In this document: positions 53,779 to 64,000 of the stretch, in pieces
Layout: each line of letters begins with the position of its first letter
How positions within the stretch are numbered: the stretch's first letter is position 1
NCBI RefSeq assembly: GCF_043641665.1
Contig: NC_092181.1
Span: 3,477,421-3,541,420 of the forward strand
Origin: Enoplosus armatus
Taxonomy: Eukaryota; Chordata; Actinopteri; Centrarchiformes; Enoplosidae
Length of the DNA: 64,000 bases
Reading direction: 5' to 3'
Made by a program: the position numbers and the translations under genes
Notes under the pieces: model-generated
Told to the model about the DNA's origin: nothing
Seen by the model: only the letters and a program-made list of their open reading frames with translations
Databases searched by the model: none

Positions 53779-56700
53779 ATGATGGAGGTCGACTCAGGTA
53801 AACTTAGCGAGACACTTGTGTCTGCAGCTATCCTTGTTAGCAAGTTGGGTTTTAACTTAATTAAAACTTAGCTAACCAGCTAGTAATGCTAGCTTTAAAC
53901 TAACATCAAATAGCCGCCAACAACAGGCTAAAAACTTTGCCCTGCTAGTTAATGATTTGATAATAATACCGGGTTGAGGGAGTTGTTTGGATTTGTCTCT
54001 GTAACGTGTCGAGACTCCGCTGTTGGCACTTTGTACTCGCTGAGTCTGCTTCTTGGTGTTAGCCATTGTTTTAGGTTGGATGAAAACAACAAGGGAGGCA
54101 AACACAGTCTCAGCCAGTGTTTGTTGCTCGCATTAGAAAGCCATATGTTAATTGCCATACGCAACACGTACAAGCGACACTGTACAGCTCGTTTGTGATG
54201 ATGGCTGACAAACTAGCAGCTCATCTAAAACATTCCTTTCCCCAGGATTTATTAAACTACTGGAAAGAAAAAGCAAAGGAAATTAATCTTGGCTCATATG
54301 TCTGCATGCTGTGTGTAATAGCCGACCCTCTGTCATTTTAAACATTGTGAAATTTCTTCTGACAATAATTAAAGCCGCTCCAGTGATATGATCTAACTGG
54401 CTGTCATATTAAGTAAGATATTACATGTGGATGCCTTCTCAGATTGGAAGAGAATAAAATATAGAATCATCAAACTACCTCCTTAACAACTTGTCTATCT
54501 TCCATATGTTTGTTTTTATAAATGTTATAACTTGAAAGTCACACAGAAGGTATCTGTTAAAGGCATGACACTACCTGTTGCTATTTGTAAAGGATGGGGA
54601 ATCATTTTAAATGAATTATGAATAGATCCTGTTTTTGATTAAAATGGGTAAAACTGCAATGACTATCTCACCACAGTGTATTAAACATACTATAAATATT
54701 GGATTTGAATTGCCCTCAAATTTATTTTGCAGTTTTGTTTTTTGTGTCTTGTTCAATTCTGTCACAGAACAATATCAGCATCATACATTTAGTAGTTCAG
54801 TCCAGTGGTGAAAGACCATCACATTTCACATGTCAGTTTTAACCATGTCATAACTGTTGGAAATGAAAAGCTGGTATTGTATTAAATGGTAGATTTGAGT
54901 ATCACGTTATCAAATGTATCATTAACGCTGTAAGATCTAATGATATTTGTGCATCTCTTTTCAAGTCTTCTTCACTGATCGTAGTGGAAGAGTCACCAGT
55001 AACCCACTGCTGGACCAGCTCCCCAGCTACCAGTCCCTGCTGTACCGCAGGAAGTCAGCGACTGGTAGCACCAAACGAAGAAGCAGCTCTGGAGCGCGAC
55101 TTGGCTCCTCCGGCAGTGGGAAATGGGGCCTAAGCACATTCGGCAGACATGAGGAGAAACAGAAGAATCAGACGGAGCAGAGACCCATCCGGGAACTAGC
55201 CAAGACCATGGCCGAGAAACGCAGAGACAAGTAGGAAAGACACTAGTATAGTACCCTCATCACCTTCTTGAAAAGAGATATTAAAGATATTTGTTTGAAA
55301 ATGTTCAATGCTGAATACATTTTTGGCTAAGTTGCAAGTTATTGTATAGTGTAAGTTCTCAACAAACAATGACATGTTAGTACACAGCGCTTGGAGGAGG
55401 CTCGAGAGCTCAGCAGTTGGAGCCAGATGAGGCAAAACACCCGCAGGTATCTGAGGAGGCTGAGGGATGAAGCCCAAGAATGGGTGAGCTCCATGAAGCT
55501 CTGGAGGGGAGACATCCACCTGATAGAGGGTGAGAGATGAAAAACGAGATGGACTGTCAGAAAATTGCATCCTTAGCTTCAGAGCCTCTTTATTGATTTC
55601 TGTTCAGGATGGCCGACATGAGTAAATAATACTTTAGCTCTCGACAGAAAGTTTCCCAATTGTGGTTTTGTTGCTCCACAGCTCATTTCCCCCAAACTTC
55701 TCCTTTACGTTCCATAGGGATGTTTGGCACCGGGATCCTGTCTTACTTCTCCTTCCTGCGCTTCCTGGTCATGCTCAACTTCATCATCTTTCTACTCATG
55801 TTCAGCTTTGTCATGTTGCCCATCATCGTCGGCCCCCACGCTTCAGGGAACACCACCTACAACGCAAATCATGGTGAGCGGACGCTTGTTTGTTTCAACC
55901 TAGAGCAAAAAACTAAGCGTGAAGTTGTCTCATACTTTCCTGCGTTTTGCTACAGGAAGTGTGTGCAGTGTGTATCAAAGCAGCGCCCGTCGAGGGCTCG
56001 TCATCTTTCATGAGCACATTACAGATCTGCTGTCTGGTGGAGTGAGTCCTCCCACTTATCAATTAATGGTCTCTGGAAGTAAAAAAAAATGTTTGCACCT
56101 CACTCACGTTTTGTGCTCAATCCGCAGGGCTTTCTGGAACAGACCTATCTCTTCTATGGCTACTACAAGGTGGACATAATACACTTCCCAAAGTTCACTT
56201 ACAATTTGCCGCTGGCCTACCTGCTGGTTACTATAGCCTACCTGTTCCTCAGTCTCATCTGGATTGTTAAAAGGTACAGAAAAGGCAAAACCACGGGGGA
56301 GTTTGCATGAAAGATCAGTCTCTGGATGTGTGGTTCACTTTGTGTAACTCTTTCTTCAAGGTCTGCCACAGGATTCAAACGTAACCTGGTTCAGGATGAG
56401 GATCGCTTTCAGAGTTTTTGCAACAAGATCTTTGCTGGCTGGGACTTCTGCATCACCAACGAGAACGCAGCGAAGCTGAAGAGAAGCAGCTTGCTCTATG
56501 AGCTCAGGGTTGGTTGGTCGTTTTTCTTTTGAACACGACGTCTTATAGGACAGAATTTAGCAGGAGCAGTAAGATAAGATTAGGGCATCAGTGTTTACAT
56601 ACTCAGGGTTAGCTCAAATAGTAGTTTTTGGTGGATACGAGTAACCTCAGCAGCATAGTATAAGAACAGTATAAAGCAATATACAATATAGACGATTAAT

Positions 56701-59700
56701 TTATCACTAAGATTTCTCGAGGTTGTTTTATTTTTTTAAAGCCTTTCAAAAAGCTCTTCTCATCCATGTGGACTGATTTAGTATTTTTCCTTCATAAATC
56801 TGTGTTTCCATTAACTGCATGTTCTTGTATCCCCAGACTGATTTGGAGGAGGAGAGGATCAAACAGAAAATAGCAGATCGCACCCGCAAACAGAGGTGTC
56901 GCATTTACCTCATCCGCCTCATTCTCAACATTTTCGTCATCGGCGTGCTGGCTGGTTGCTTCTACAGCATTTATGTAGCCACCATCTTCTCCCAGGAAGC
57001 ACAGATGAACAATATAAAGGTAATGAAATGTGGCTGATGTCCTGTGACGGTCTTTTATTATAATCCTTCTGTCCAAGTAACTGCCTTTCACAACTAGATA
57101 CTCCATTCAAGCTTGAAACTGTCAAGATTTTTTCCTTTTAGTTCCAGAAAGCATTTCTTAAAACTGAGCTCCTGGCTCTTTTAATATCCTCTTTCCGTTT
57201 TGTGGAATTGTTGATCAAATTTAGCCAAAAGCTTTAAACAGGCATCTAAGGTAATTAAGGAAATGCTCTCAATGGCACTTTTATTTGCACCAAAGCTTTT
57301 TTTTTTTCCACTCGATTGCAGGAGAATTTCATTGTGGATCTCATTTATGAGTATCTACCCTCAATTGTTATCACCTTGGCCAACTTCATCACCCCCCTTC
57401 TCTTCTCCATTATCATCAACTATGAGGACTACTCACCTGCCTTCGAGATCCGCTTCACTCTCATAAGGTACAATGGACTTCATTCACTTGCGCGTCCTTT
57501 CCCTTAATGGTGACGTTAACTTGAAAAGTAATTGCATTAGGAGACAAACACTATTAGGAAAATAAACATAAAGTAGCGCAATGACTTTCTGGTTGGCATT
57601 TTGGAAGCATTTATAGTTGTATGGACACGTTTTTATCTTGAAACACTTGAGCCAAATAGCAGTAACAACAGGAACACTAAATGGCTGACTTGCTGCCTTT
57701 TGAAACATGTATTCAGTTACTTTCTTTCCTTCTTTCTCTCTGTTTTTCTCTGCCGCCTTCCTTTCTTCCCAGGTGTGTCTTCATGAGGCTGACCAGTATT
57801 GGGGTTTTGCTCTTCTCCCTCTGGTCTCAGATCACATGTAAAGAGGAGCCCTGCCTCTGTGGCTACAACCATTTGCTTTACCCTGTAAGTCATTTTCCTG
57901 CGTTCCAACATACAATGGCTTCTTGTAATAATACACAGGTGGCAGCATCAAACCCACGTTGATCTCTGCTTCAACATGCAGACCTGTAGCTCAATGCTTA
58001 GTGTTTTCCTGAAACTGTCTAAGGCTTGTAAAGCTATTAAGAGTTCATGTTTAGATATCTGGGTATATAAGTACTTTTGCTTTGTCCACCTCTTTGTTGC
58101 TGTCCTCAGTGTTGGGAGACCCGTGTGGGCCAGGAGATGTACAAACTCACCATCTTTGACTTCATCATCATTGTCGCAGTCACCATCTTTGTGGAGTTTC
58201 CCAGAAAGTAAGTCCTCATCTTACCAAAAAACATCTTCATCGTCTCAGTAGAATCTTGAAAACTTCTTTGTGTGATCATCTTAACGCACTTCAAGAGGTA
58301 TAGACATTTGACCTTTTTCATTCTCTCTCTCTGTATGACCGCTGACATATTTTACAGTATTGTTTTGAGCCTTGCTCAAGTATATTCAATCAATCAATCA
58401 AACTTTATGTCAGACTCAGGGTCCAGATAAAAGACAGGACATGCATATAATCAATTACATAAAATACATATAATAAGTATTTTATTTTTATTCTGTGGCA
58501 CCCCTTGCCTTTCCTCTGATAATACGTCCAGGTGTAAATCTTCCTCAGCCTTTGGTCTTTAGTTGCTTGTAACAGTGCCCTTGTTTTGCCCCATACTCCT
58601 CAGGTTGATAGTGAAGCACTGTGACTGTGGCCTGGCTAAGTGGTGGGGCCAGCAGGAGTTTGCTATTCCTCAGAATGTGCTCGAGATCGTCTACGGTCAG
58701 ACCATCTGCTGGATCGGCACGTTCTACAGCCCGCTGCTGCCTGCCATCTGCACTATTAAATACTTCTTTATCTTCTATATCAAAAAGGTGAATTTTCTTT
58801 TCTTACATACATGAATGACATGGGTCAATGCCAGAAGTTATGGTTTCCGATGTTCTATCACCTTTCTGCTCCTTGCTTGTAGGTCTCATTGATAAAGAAC
58901 TGCCGTCCAGCCACACGTCCGTTCCGAGCTTCCAGCTCCAACTTCTTCTTCCTGGGTGTGCTGCTGATAGGCCTGGCCCTGGCCTGTCTGCCTGTCACTG
59001 TTAGTGTAGCACAGTGAGTAATGTACTGTTCATGAGTAATACCATGTATGCTTCTCTGCAGCTTTAAGAGAACCTCAAGTGGAAGTGCTGACGTCAGAGG
59101 TCAATATTTATCTCGTGGATTTTATTGTTAAATGTATGTAAGTGGAGACGGGATGTTTGTCTTTTCACTGACTACATAAATGTAGGACCGCTCGTTGCTG
59201 CTGCTCACATGTTTCTCTTGGCATTTGTACTCATTCAGCCATCCCTTGTTACACAGAATTAACTGTTCCCAGGCCTGTGGACCATTTGTTAATTACAACA
59301 CCTCCTGGGAGGTACTGCCAGCTACAGTATCCCAGCTGCCCCAGGGAGTCCAAACACTCCTCTTCGCGCTCTCATCAGAGGCCTTCGCTGTCTCCTTCTT
59401 TGTCGTTACATGGTGCGTGTCTCCGTCAGGTATTCCAGCATTGATGATCATCGCAAGACTGACTTTTTAACTGTTGGTAACAAGTGGTCTTCTCCCATTT
59501 TCTTTCTCCCCTGCAGTTTGGCCATGTTTTATGTGATTGCACTAGCTGGAGCTCACAAGAGAGTTATTAAGCAACTAAGGGAGCAGCTGGCCATGGTAGG
59601 TTTACTCAAAACTGAATGTCTTCGTTTAAGCTATTTCAAATCTATTTCACCCTTTTCCTGTTCTATCTCTTTTCTAAATCATATGCTTGATCATCATTTG

Positions 59701-59952
59701 AGTTATTAGAAACATCTACATCTATCCATGTGTCACTTTGTTCCCCAGGAGGGTCGTGACAAGCTTTTCCTGATCCAAAAGCTATGCCAGGCCCAGAGGC
59801 TCTCAGCTATCAAATCCCCTGTGTCCAAGTCTCAGCCCCGCAGCAGCAGCAGCAGCAGAAGCAGCCCCAGCTACCACACCAGCTTCTCCAACAACTTCAA
59901 TGAAGGTGTGTTCCTGGCACACCCACCTCCTGACTCCTCCACACATGTGTGA
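53779..59952 (+). CDS. tmc7: Transmembrane channel-like protein 7, complete
   Basis: Coding exons: 53779-53797, 54966-55230, 55381-55529, 55718-55873, 55956-56041, 56128-56273, 56361-56508, 56837-57019, 57322-57467, 57773-57884, 58110-58207, 58604-58787, 58883-59013, 59257-59412, 59517-59595, 59749-59952. They total 2262 nt (753 aa); human TMC7 is 723 aa. Matches to TMC7 are dense: [45 protein letters not shown], the TMC signature [57 protein letters not shown] and [17 protein letters not shown]. About ten membrane helices are expected. The first coding exon carries only 19 coding bases (MMEVDS plus one base), so the N-terminus is the least certain part; an alternative 5' exon is possible. 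The last exon adds a Ser-rich tail not in the human protein as I recall it. The gene is head-to-head with tmc5. Confidence 0.93.
59842..59862 (+). repeat. tmc7: Short (AGC)n run coding for serine in tmc7
   Basis: Consecutive AGC codons plus an AGA give a Ser-rich stretch in the C-terminal tail. A trinucleotide run inside a coding exon, so length changes would stay in frame. Confidence 0.8.
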
Positions 59953-60700
59953 GGCAAGGGCCAAAAACCAGATACAAGACTGGGCAGATGGACTGGAGTT
60001 GAAAACAGTTTGAATTGATATCTTAAATGTCTTTTATTGTGAAAACACTACAACTTGGGAGTTTCTATGGACCTGCTTACATGAATGTCTTGGCTTCTCA
60101 GTGTTCTTTTGTTGACAATCTGATTATTATAAAACTATTAAGAGGCCACAATGTTCAAGTTTTTTAAAACCAAAACAGTCATTGCTGATCAGATGGTTTT
60201 TGTGTGTTTCCCTGTTGTATCTACTGTCATCTTTTCCTTCTGAGAAGGACGTGAATTACTTTAACCAGCTTTCTGAATTTGATGCACTTTAAATGTATTA
60301 ACACTGGTGTTTTCTTACTTTTACAACTTTGTGTTTACAGAACAGTACGTTCGTTGTGCATCTTGTGTTTTTCTTACATCTACTGTTATCATTATTAATC
60401 ACTCTTGGTTGCATAATAATGCTAAGAACTAATACATTTCAAAATACTTAAAGGTAACCGTGTTCTTTTTACTTATTACTGTGACTCTGTTTTTAGTCTT
60501 TATGTAGATTTAGATATACACTTTCCGCAAACAAAACAAAGACCCAAAATATATATATATATATAAAATACAATATTTATATATTTATGTACATATATTT
60601 TTTGCCAGTGTAGGAGGGATCTATGGATTTATAGTTTTTGCATAGAAATTTCTAAAATACAGTTGATGAAAAAATTAATAAACCAACTCTGCGGATGCCT
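59953..60700 (+). other. tmc7: tmc7 3' UTR with polyadenylation signal
   Basis: The stop is TGA at 59950-59952. A canonical AATAAA is at 60677-60682 after an AT-rich stretch, giving a 3' UTR of about 740 bases. Earlier AT-rich runs near 60548-60600 are not signals. Confidence 0.6.
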
Positions 60701-61454
60701 CACTGTGTCTTGTAATACATCTTGAAATATATAAATTGATTAATTAAAATTATATTTCACCACCAATTTCTCTGATAACCAACATATCAAACCAAATCTT
60801 ATCAATTTTGCAACAATCCCGGAATTCTTGATCTTGGCTGCAAGCAGATTTATTGCTGAAGCACAAAGGACTGGGAAAAATGTGCAGCCCTTCTCCAATG
60901 TACATTCCTCAGACAGTTTATATAAATCTTAAATTATACAAAATCTATAATCTCAACCAGGAGATTGAATTTTCTTCCTAAACTTTAAGACTGTGAACAG
61001 AAACTGACGACAGAAACAGCCCGTTTAGGGAAACACTCTGCAGATCCTACAGAAAAGAGAGATGATGTGACTTTACATTCTGCATTTATTGCTCATCACT
61101 CCTTTCAAAAAGGGTTAGGGCTCCGACAGTAAGCAGCCACTGGCATATCAGATATGTTAGTTACACCCGAATAAACTAGCAGCCATGGATACAGTCACAA
61201 TCACAGCAACAGCCAAAGCTCTGTCATCCTCTGGCTGATATATAGAAAATAAACAAACATTATTTGTCAAATAATCGTCATTTGCAGCCCTTTTTTCTTT
61301 TCTTTTCTTTCTCTCACTAACAAGTTATACCACCTCCGGCCCAGCAGGGGTCGCTGCTCCTGACTCTTTGCTCGCTAGTTGACAGCAGCTCAGCTGGCAC
61401 GGAACCGGAGGCAGCGTGCTGTTGCTCGGCTCAACGAGAGATCAGTCAGCCAAA
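60701..61454 (+). other. tmc7-nomo intergenic region, with nomo promoter and 5' UTR
   Basis: About 750 bp between the tmc7 polyadenylation signal and the nomo start codon. A short fragment near 61265-61290 (AATAATCGTCATTTGCAGCCC) resembles the dispersed repeat tail also seen at 18.7 kb. GC content rises from about 61330 toward the nomo start, as expected for a housekeeping promoter. No transcription start is assigned. Confidence 0.5.
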
Positions 61455-63310
61455 ATGTTGAGAATTACGATCCGGGCAGACATGGGGACCCTTTGGGTGT
61501 TACTCTGTATCACCTATTCTCAATTTTTGACCGTATCCTCCGATGACATAGTGGTGGCATGCGGGGGATTTGTGAAATCCGACGTTGAAATCAACTACTC
61601 TCTGATCGAGGTGAGAGTGCAAATGTCCCGGCTAGCTAGCTAGCTAGCAGCTAGCCCACAGTAAGCAGTTAGCTGGTATATCGTAGTAGACTAGGTTAAA
61701 GGTTAGGCGGAGACTGGATTTGGTTGAATGACAGTTTGAATGAAATGAACGGTAGTCTACTTAACCAACAGTTGCCTCTCTGTTGCTAGCAAACGTAAAT
61801 TACAGCAAAAAATGTAGTCTGCCGTTAATTTAGCTATCTGCTAGTTTGCTGATTTGTATGTTTTCTGTCACGTTACGCAGTGGGCTGAAAACCCATATGT
61901 TATGTTACGTTAACGGTAATATATTAATGTTACACACGACTGCTCTGTCTTAAACCTAAAACCTGTCTGTTGACGAGGAAGACGTTAAGTGCTAGCCATC
62001 AATCCTAATCTGCTCATTCACAGGCTCCATGGGATTAGCCATTTGGCTAATTGGAGAAATTATCTAAATCCCAGATAGACTGTGCTGTTTCTGACAGCTG
62101 ATACAAATTACTCAGCCAATTTGCCATTCCACTCAGTATTCAAAGCAACAGAGACTGCACCCCTGCCATAGCTGTTCAGGTTCAGGATTTAAGATATATA
62201 CTTAATGATCAGTTTCTGCCTTCTGTCATGCACAGATTAAACTGTACACCAAACAAGGTTCATTGAAATATCAAACGGATTGTGCTCCAATCAATGGCTA
62301 CTTCATGATCCCTCTCTATGACAAGGTATGAGATTCACTCCTTTGAGTACTTTGAATTCTTGTATTCACTGAAAGTGTTTGTACTCTAAAGATGTGTCTC
62401 TTTTACACAGGGAGACTTTGTTTTGAAGATTGAGCCTCCGCTTGGGTGGAGCTTTGGTAAGACCGTATAACAGCTGAAATTGACACAATTCAACTATTAT
62501 TTATGCCAGCTGTTGTCCTGGAAATGCAAAGACCGTCTCAGAGGTCGTTTGCATTATCTGTCTACTTGCTTCTATGTCTTTTGGTCTGTCATGGGTTTTT
62601 TTTTTTCTTTAACTCTCACCAGAGCCGACCAGTGTCGACCTCCATGTGGATGGAGTGAGTGACATCTGTACAAAAGAAGAAGACATCAACTTTGTTTTCA
62701 CTGGCTTTTCAGTCTCAGGAACGGTGAGAATTGTTACGGATTTCCTGCCTCATTAATGGAAACATTTTGTCTTGAAGACCGTATACGCTTATCCGCACAT
62801 AAACAGGTTTTAAAGCTTAAAATTGCAACTGAGATCACAATGTCCTGCAGCTTTATGCATGGTGAAAAAGTACTCGTGTACAACAGAGTGAGGTTCAACA
62901 CTTCACACTTTTCTTGTTTGTGTGTGTGCAGAGTATTCACCCCTCTGTAAGTTTTTTTTGCTATCAGTCTAGGAATGAATGAATGCATATCATGAAATAT
63001 CTCCCTGGTAATAAAATGTACTCTGCATCTTTCAGGTTCTGAGTAAAGGCCATCTCCTGGGTCCAGCTGGAGTAGAAGTCAAACTCAGCCCAGTGGGAAC
63101 AGAGGAGAAACTCCAGAGTGTCGTCACACAGCCTGGAGGAAAGTAAGTGGCTCACACCTTTCTGTGTTTGCACTAAACATATGTCTTAAATTGTCTGCCA
63201 TTTCAAGGGCTTTCCTTTTTTGGTCTGCCTAACACAGGTATACCTTTTTAAAAGTACTCCCTGGAAATTATGACATCACAGCTTTCCATCCCTCCTGGAC
63301 TCTGGAGCAG
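61455..63310 (+). CDS. nomo: Nodal modulator (NOMO), N-terminal part; gene continues past the window
   Basis: Exons seen: 61455-61610, 62236-62325, 62411-62456, 62623-62723, 63036-63142 and 63238-63310, all in consistent phase (191 codons). NOMO is a large ER-membrane protein of about 1,200 residues with many beta-sandwich domains. It works with nicalin and TMEM147 at the ribosome-translocon and was found as a Nodal-signalling antagonist (known). Visible are a signal peptide (about residues 1-33), then DDIVVACGGFVKSDVEINYS, CAPINGYFMIPLYDKGDF, EPPLGWSFEPTSVDLHVDG, DINFVFTGFSVSGTVLSKG and the start of the next domain. The start ATG at 61455 is first in frame; a second at 61482 would leave a shorter but workable signal peptide. 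The last exon ends at a donor at 63311; no further exon was recognised to 64000. Confidence 0.93.
61631..61654. repeat. Short GCTA tandem repeat (palindromic GCTAGC array)
   Basis: Four to five overlapping GCTAGC units just inside nomo intron 1. The array is self-complementary and could form a small hairpin. Confidence 0.7.
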
Positions 63311-64000
63311 GTTGGTACCTTCACTTTTCATTAGGCTGTATCAACAGCACAGACTATATAGAATCATGAAAGGAGCATATGCGATGTTGGACATGCGTCT
63401 TTTATTTTAAGTATCATTTGGACATTAAGACATTTTGCTATGTCTTCAACATTTAGCCCTGCTGACTGCTCCTTGATCAAGCGCAAAGTACTTTGCAAGA
63501 CATTGTGGTCATAGTCAAATCTTTCTTTACTGATTCCCCTAAAATGTTACTTACATTCTCTAACAGATAATTGCGGAATTAAGGTTGTTATTTATTCAGA
63601 AAAATCTCATTTAGATCATGATTTCATTTGCAAGAGAGAGAGAGAACACTGTATACTGTATGTATACAATAAATCACACACAGGCACTGTTAAAAACTGA
63701 AGAATGTACAGTAACAGAGTAGCCCATTTAGCTCAGAATATAAATTGAGTGCCCCACAATGATGATTTCAAAAGATGGATTAAGGCTTTTGGAACAGAGT
63801 TGGGACAGATCAGCAGGTTTGTAACTAATGATTTCAAGCAGCAGTCAGATTAGACCTGTGTTTGACATCTTTCCCATACTCGGGTATTAACACTGCTGGG
63901 CACCACAGTGTCACAGTTCTCCATCTGAGTAGTCTCATTAATACGGTGAAGGATGCTTGATCTCAGGTCTTTTTTAATTCTGTACCACTTGAGTGTAGAA
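63311..64000. other. nomo: nomo intron 6 (partial)
   Basis: It follows the donor GTTGGT at 63311. I see no exon continuing the NOMO protein, no recognised repeat apart from a short GA run near 63633-63645, and no other gene. Confidence 0.6.

Noticed and set aside
58385..58500. Possible transposon in a tmc7 intron (AATCAATCAATCAAACTTTA)
   Set aside because: The short fragment resembles common repeat tails, but no ends or internal landmarks could be defined.

Overview
The window looks like a teleost fish nuclear genome, probably a percomorph. The genes are vertebrate and split into many short exons with GT-AG introns mostly under 1.5 kb. The gaps hold microsatellites and dispersed repeat families that I recognise from percomorph genomes. 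No bacterial, viral or plasmid features are evident. Exon coordinates were worked out by eye from splice consensus, reading-frame phase and remembered family sequences.

Layout. Bases 1-12.6 kb: non-coding, best read as a large downstream intron of ccdc85a, with dispersed repeats. 12.6-15.3 kb (minus strand): the first two coding exons of ccdc85a, a coiled-coil adherens-junction adaptor; its 3' exons were not found. About 17.4-27.5 kb (plus): complete sec23b, the inner COPII coat subunit, with one non-coding and 18 coding exons (766 aa). Its 5' region carries a UPRE-like site and two clusters of DR1 nuclear-receptor half-sites. 27.5-33.0 kb: intergenic, ending in a roughly 730-bp GA-rich tract. 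33.3-39.1 kb (plus): gsg1l, a claudin-like AMPA-receptor auxiliary subunit, in five exons, with an apparent one-base frameshift in exon 1. 39.2-40.5 kb: nested inverted-repeat transposons. 41.7-51.9 kb (minus): complete tmc5 (20 coding exons, 982 aa), with a six-copy repeated C-terminal tail. 53.8-60.7 kb (plus): complete tmc7 (16 coding exons, 753 aa), head-to-head with tmc5. 61.5 kb to the window end (plus): the first six exons of nomo, an ER-membrane protein, cut by the window edge.

The genes do not form a pathway. sec23b and nomo both act at the ER, in export and at the translocon. tmc5 and tmc7 are paralogous membrane proteins in divergent orientation. From memory, gsg1l, tmc5, tmc7 and nomo share human chromosome 16p, whereas ccdc85a and sec23b map to human chromosomes 2 and 20, so 27.5-33 kb probably contains a rearrangement junction relative to human.

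The most notable structure is in a tmc5 intron. A TIR-type element of about 640 bp (45675-46311) has its interior replaced by a 250-bp copy of tmc5's own exon 15 with flanking intron, splice sites intact, lying about 1.2 kb from the source. This resembles exon capture by a miniature DNA transposon. Splicing the captured exon in would shift the frame and introduce a stop.
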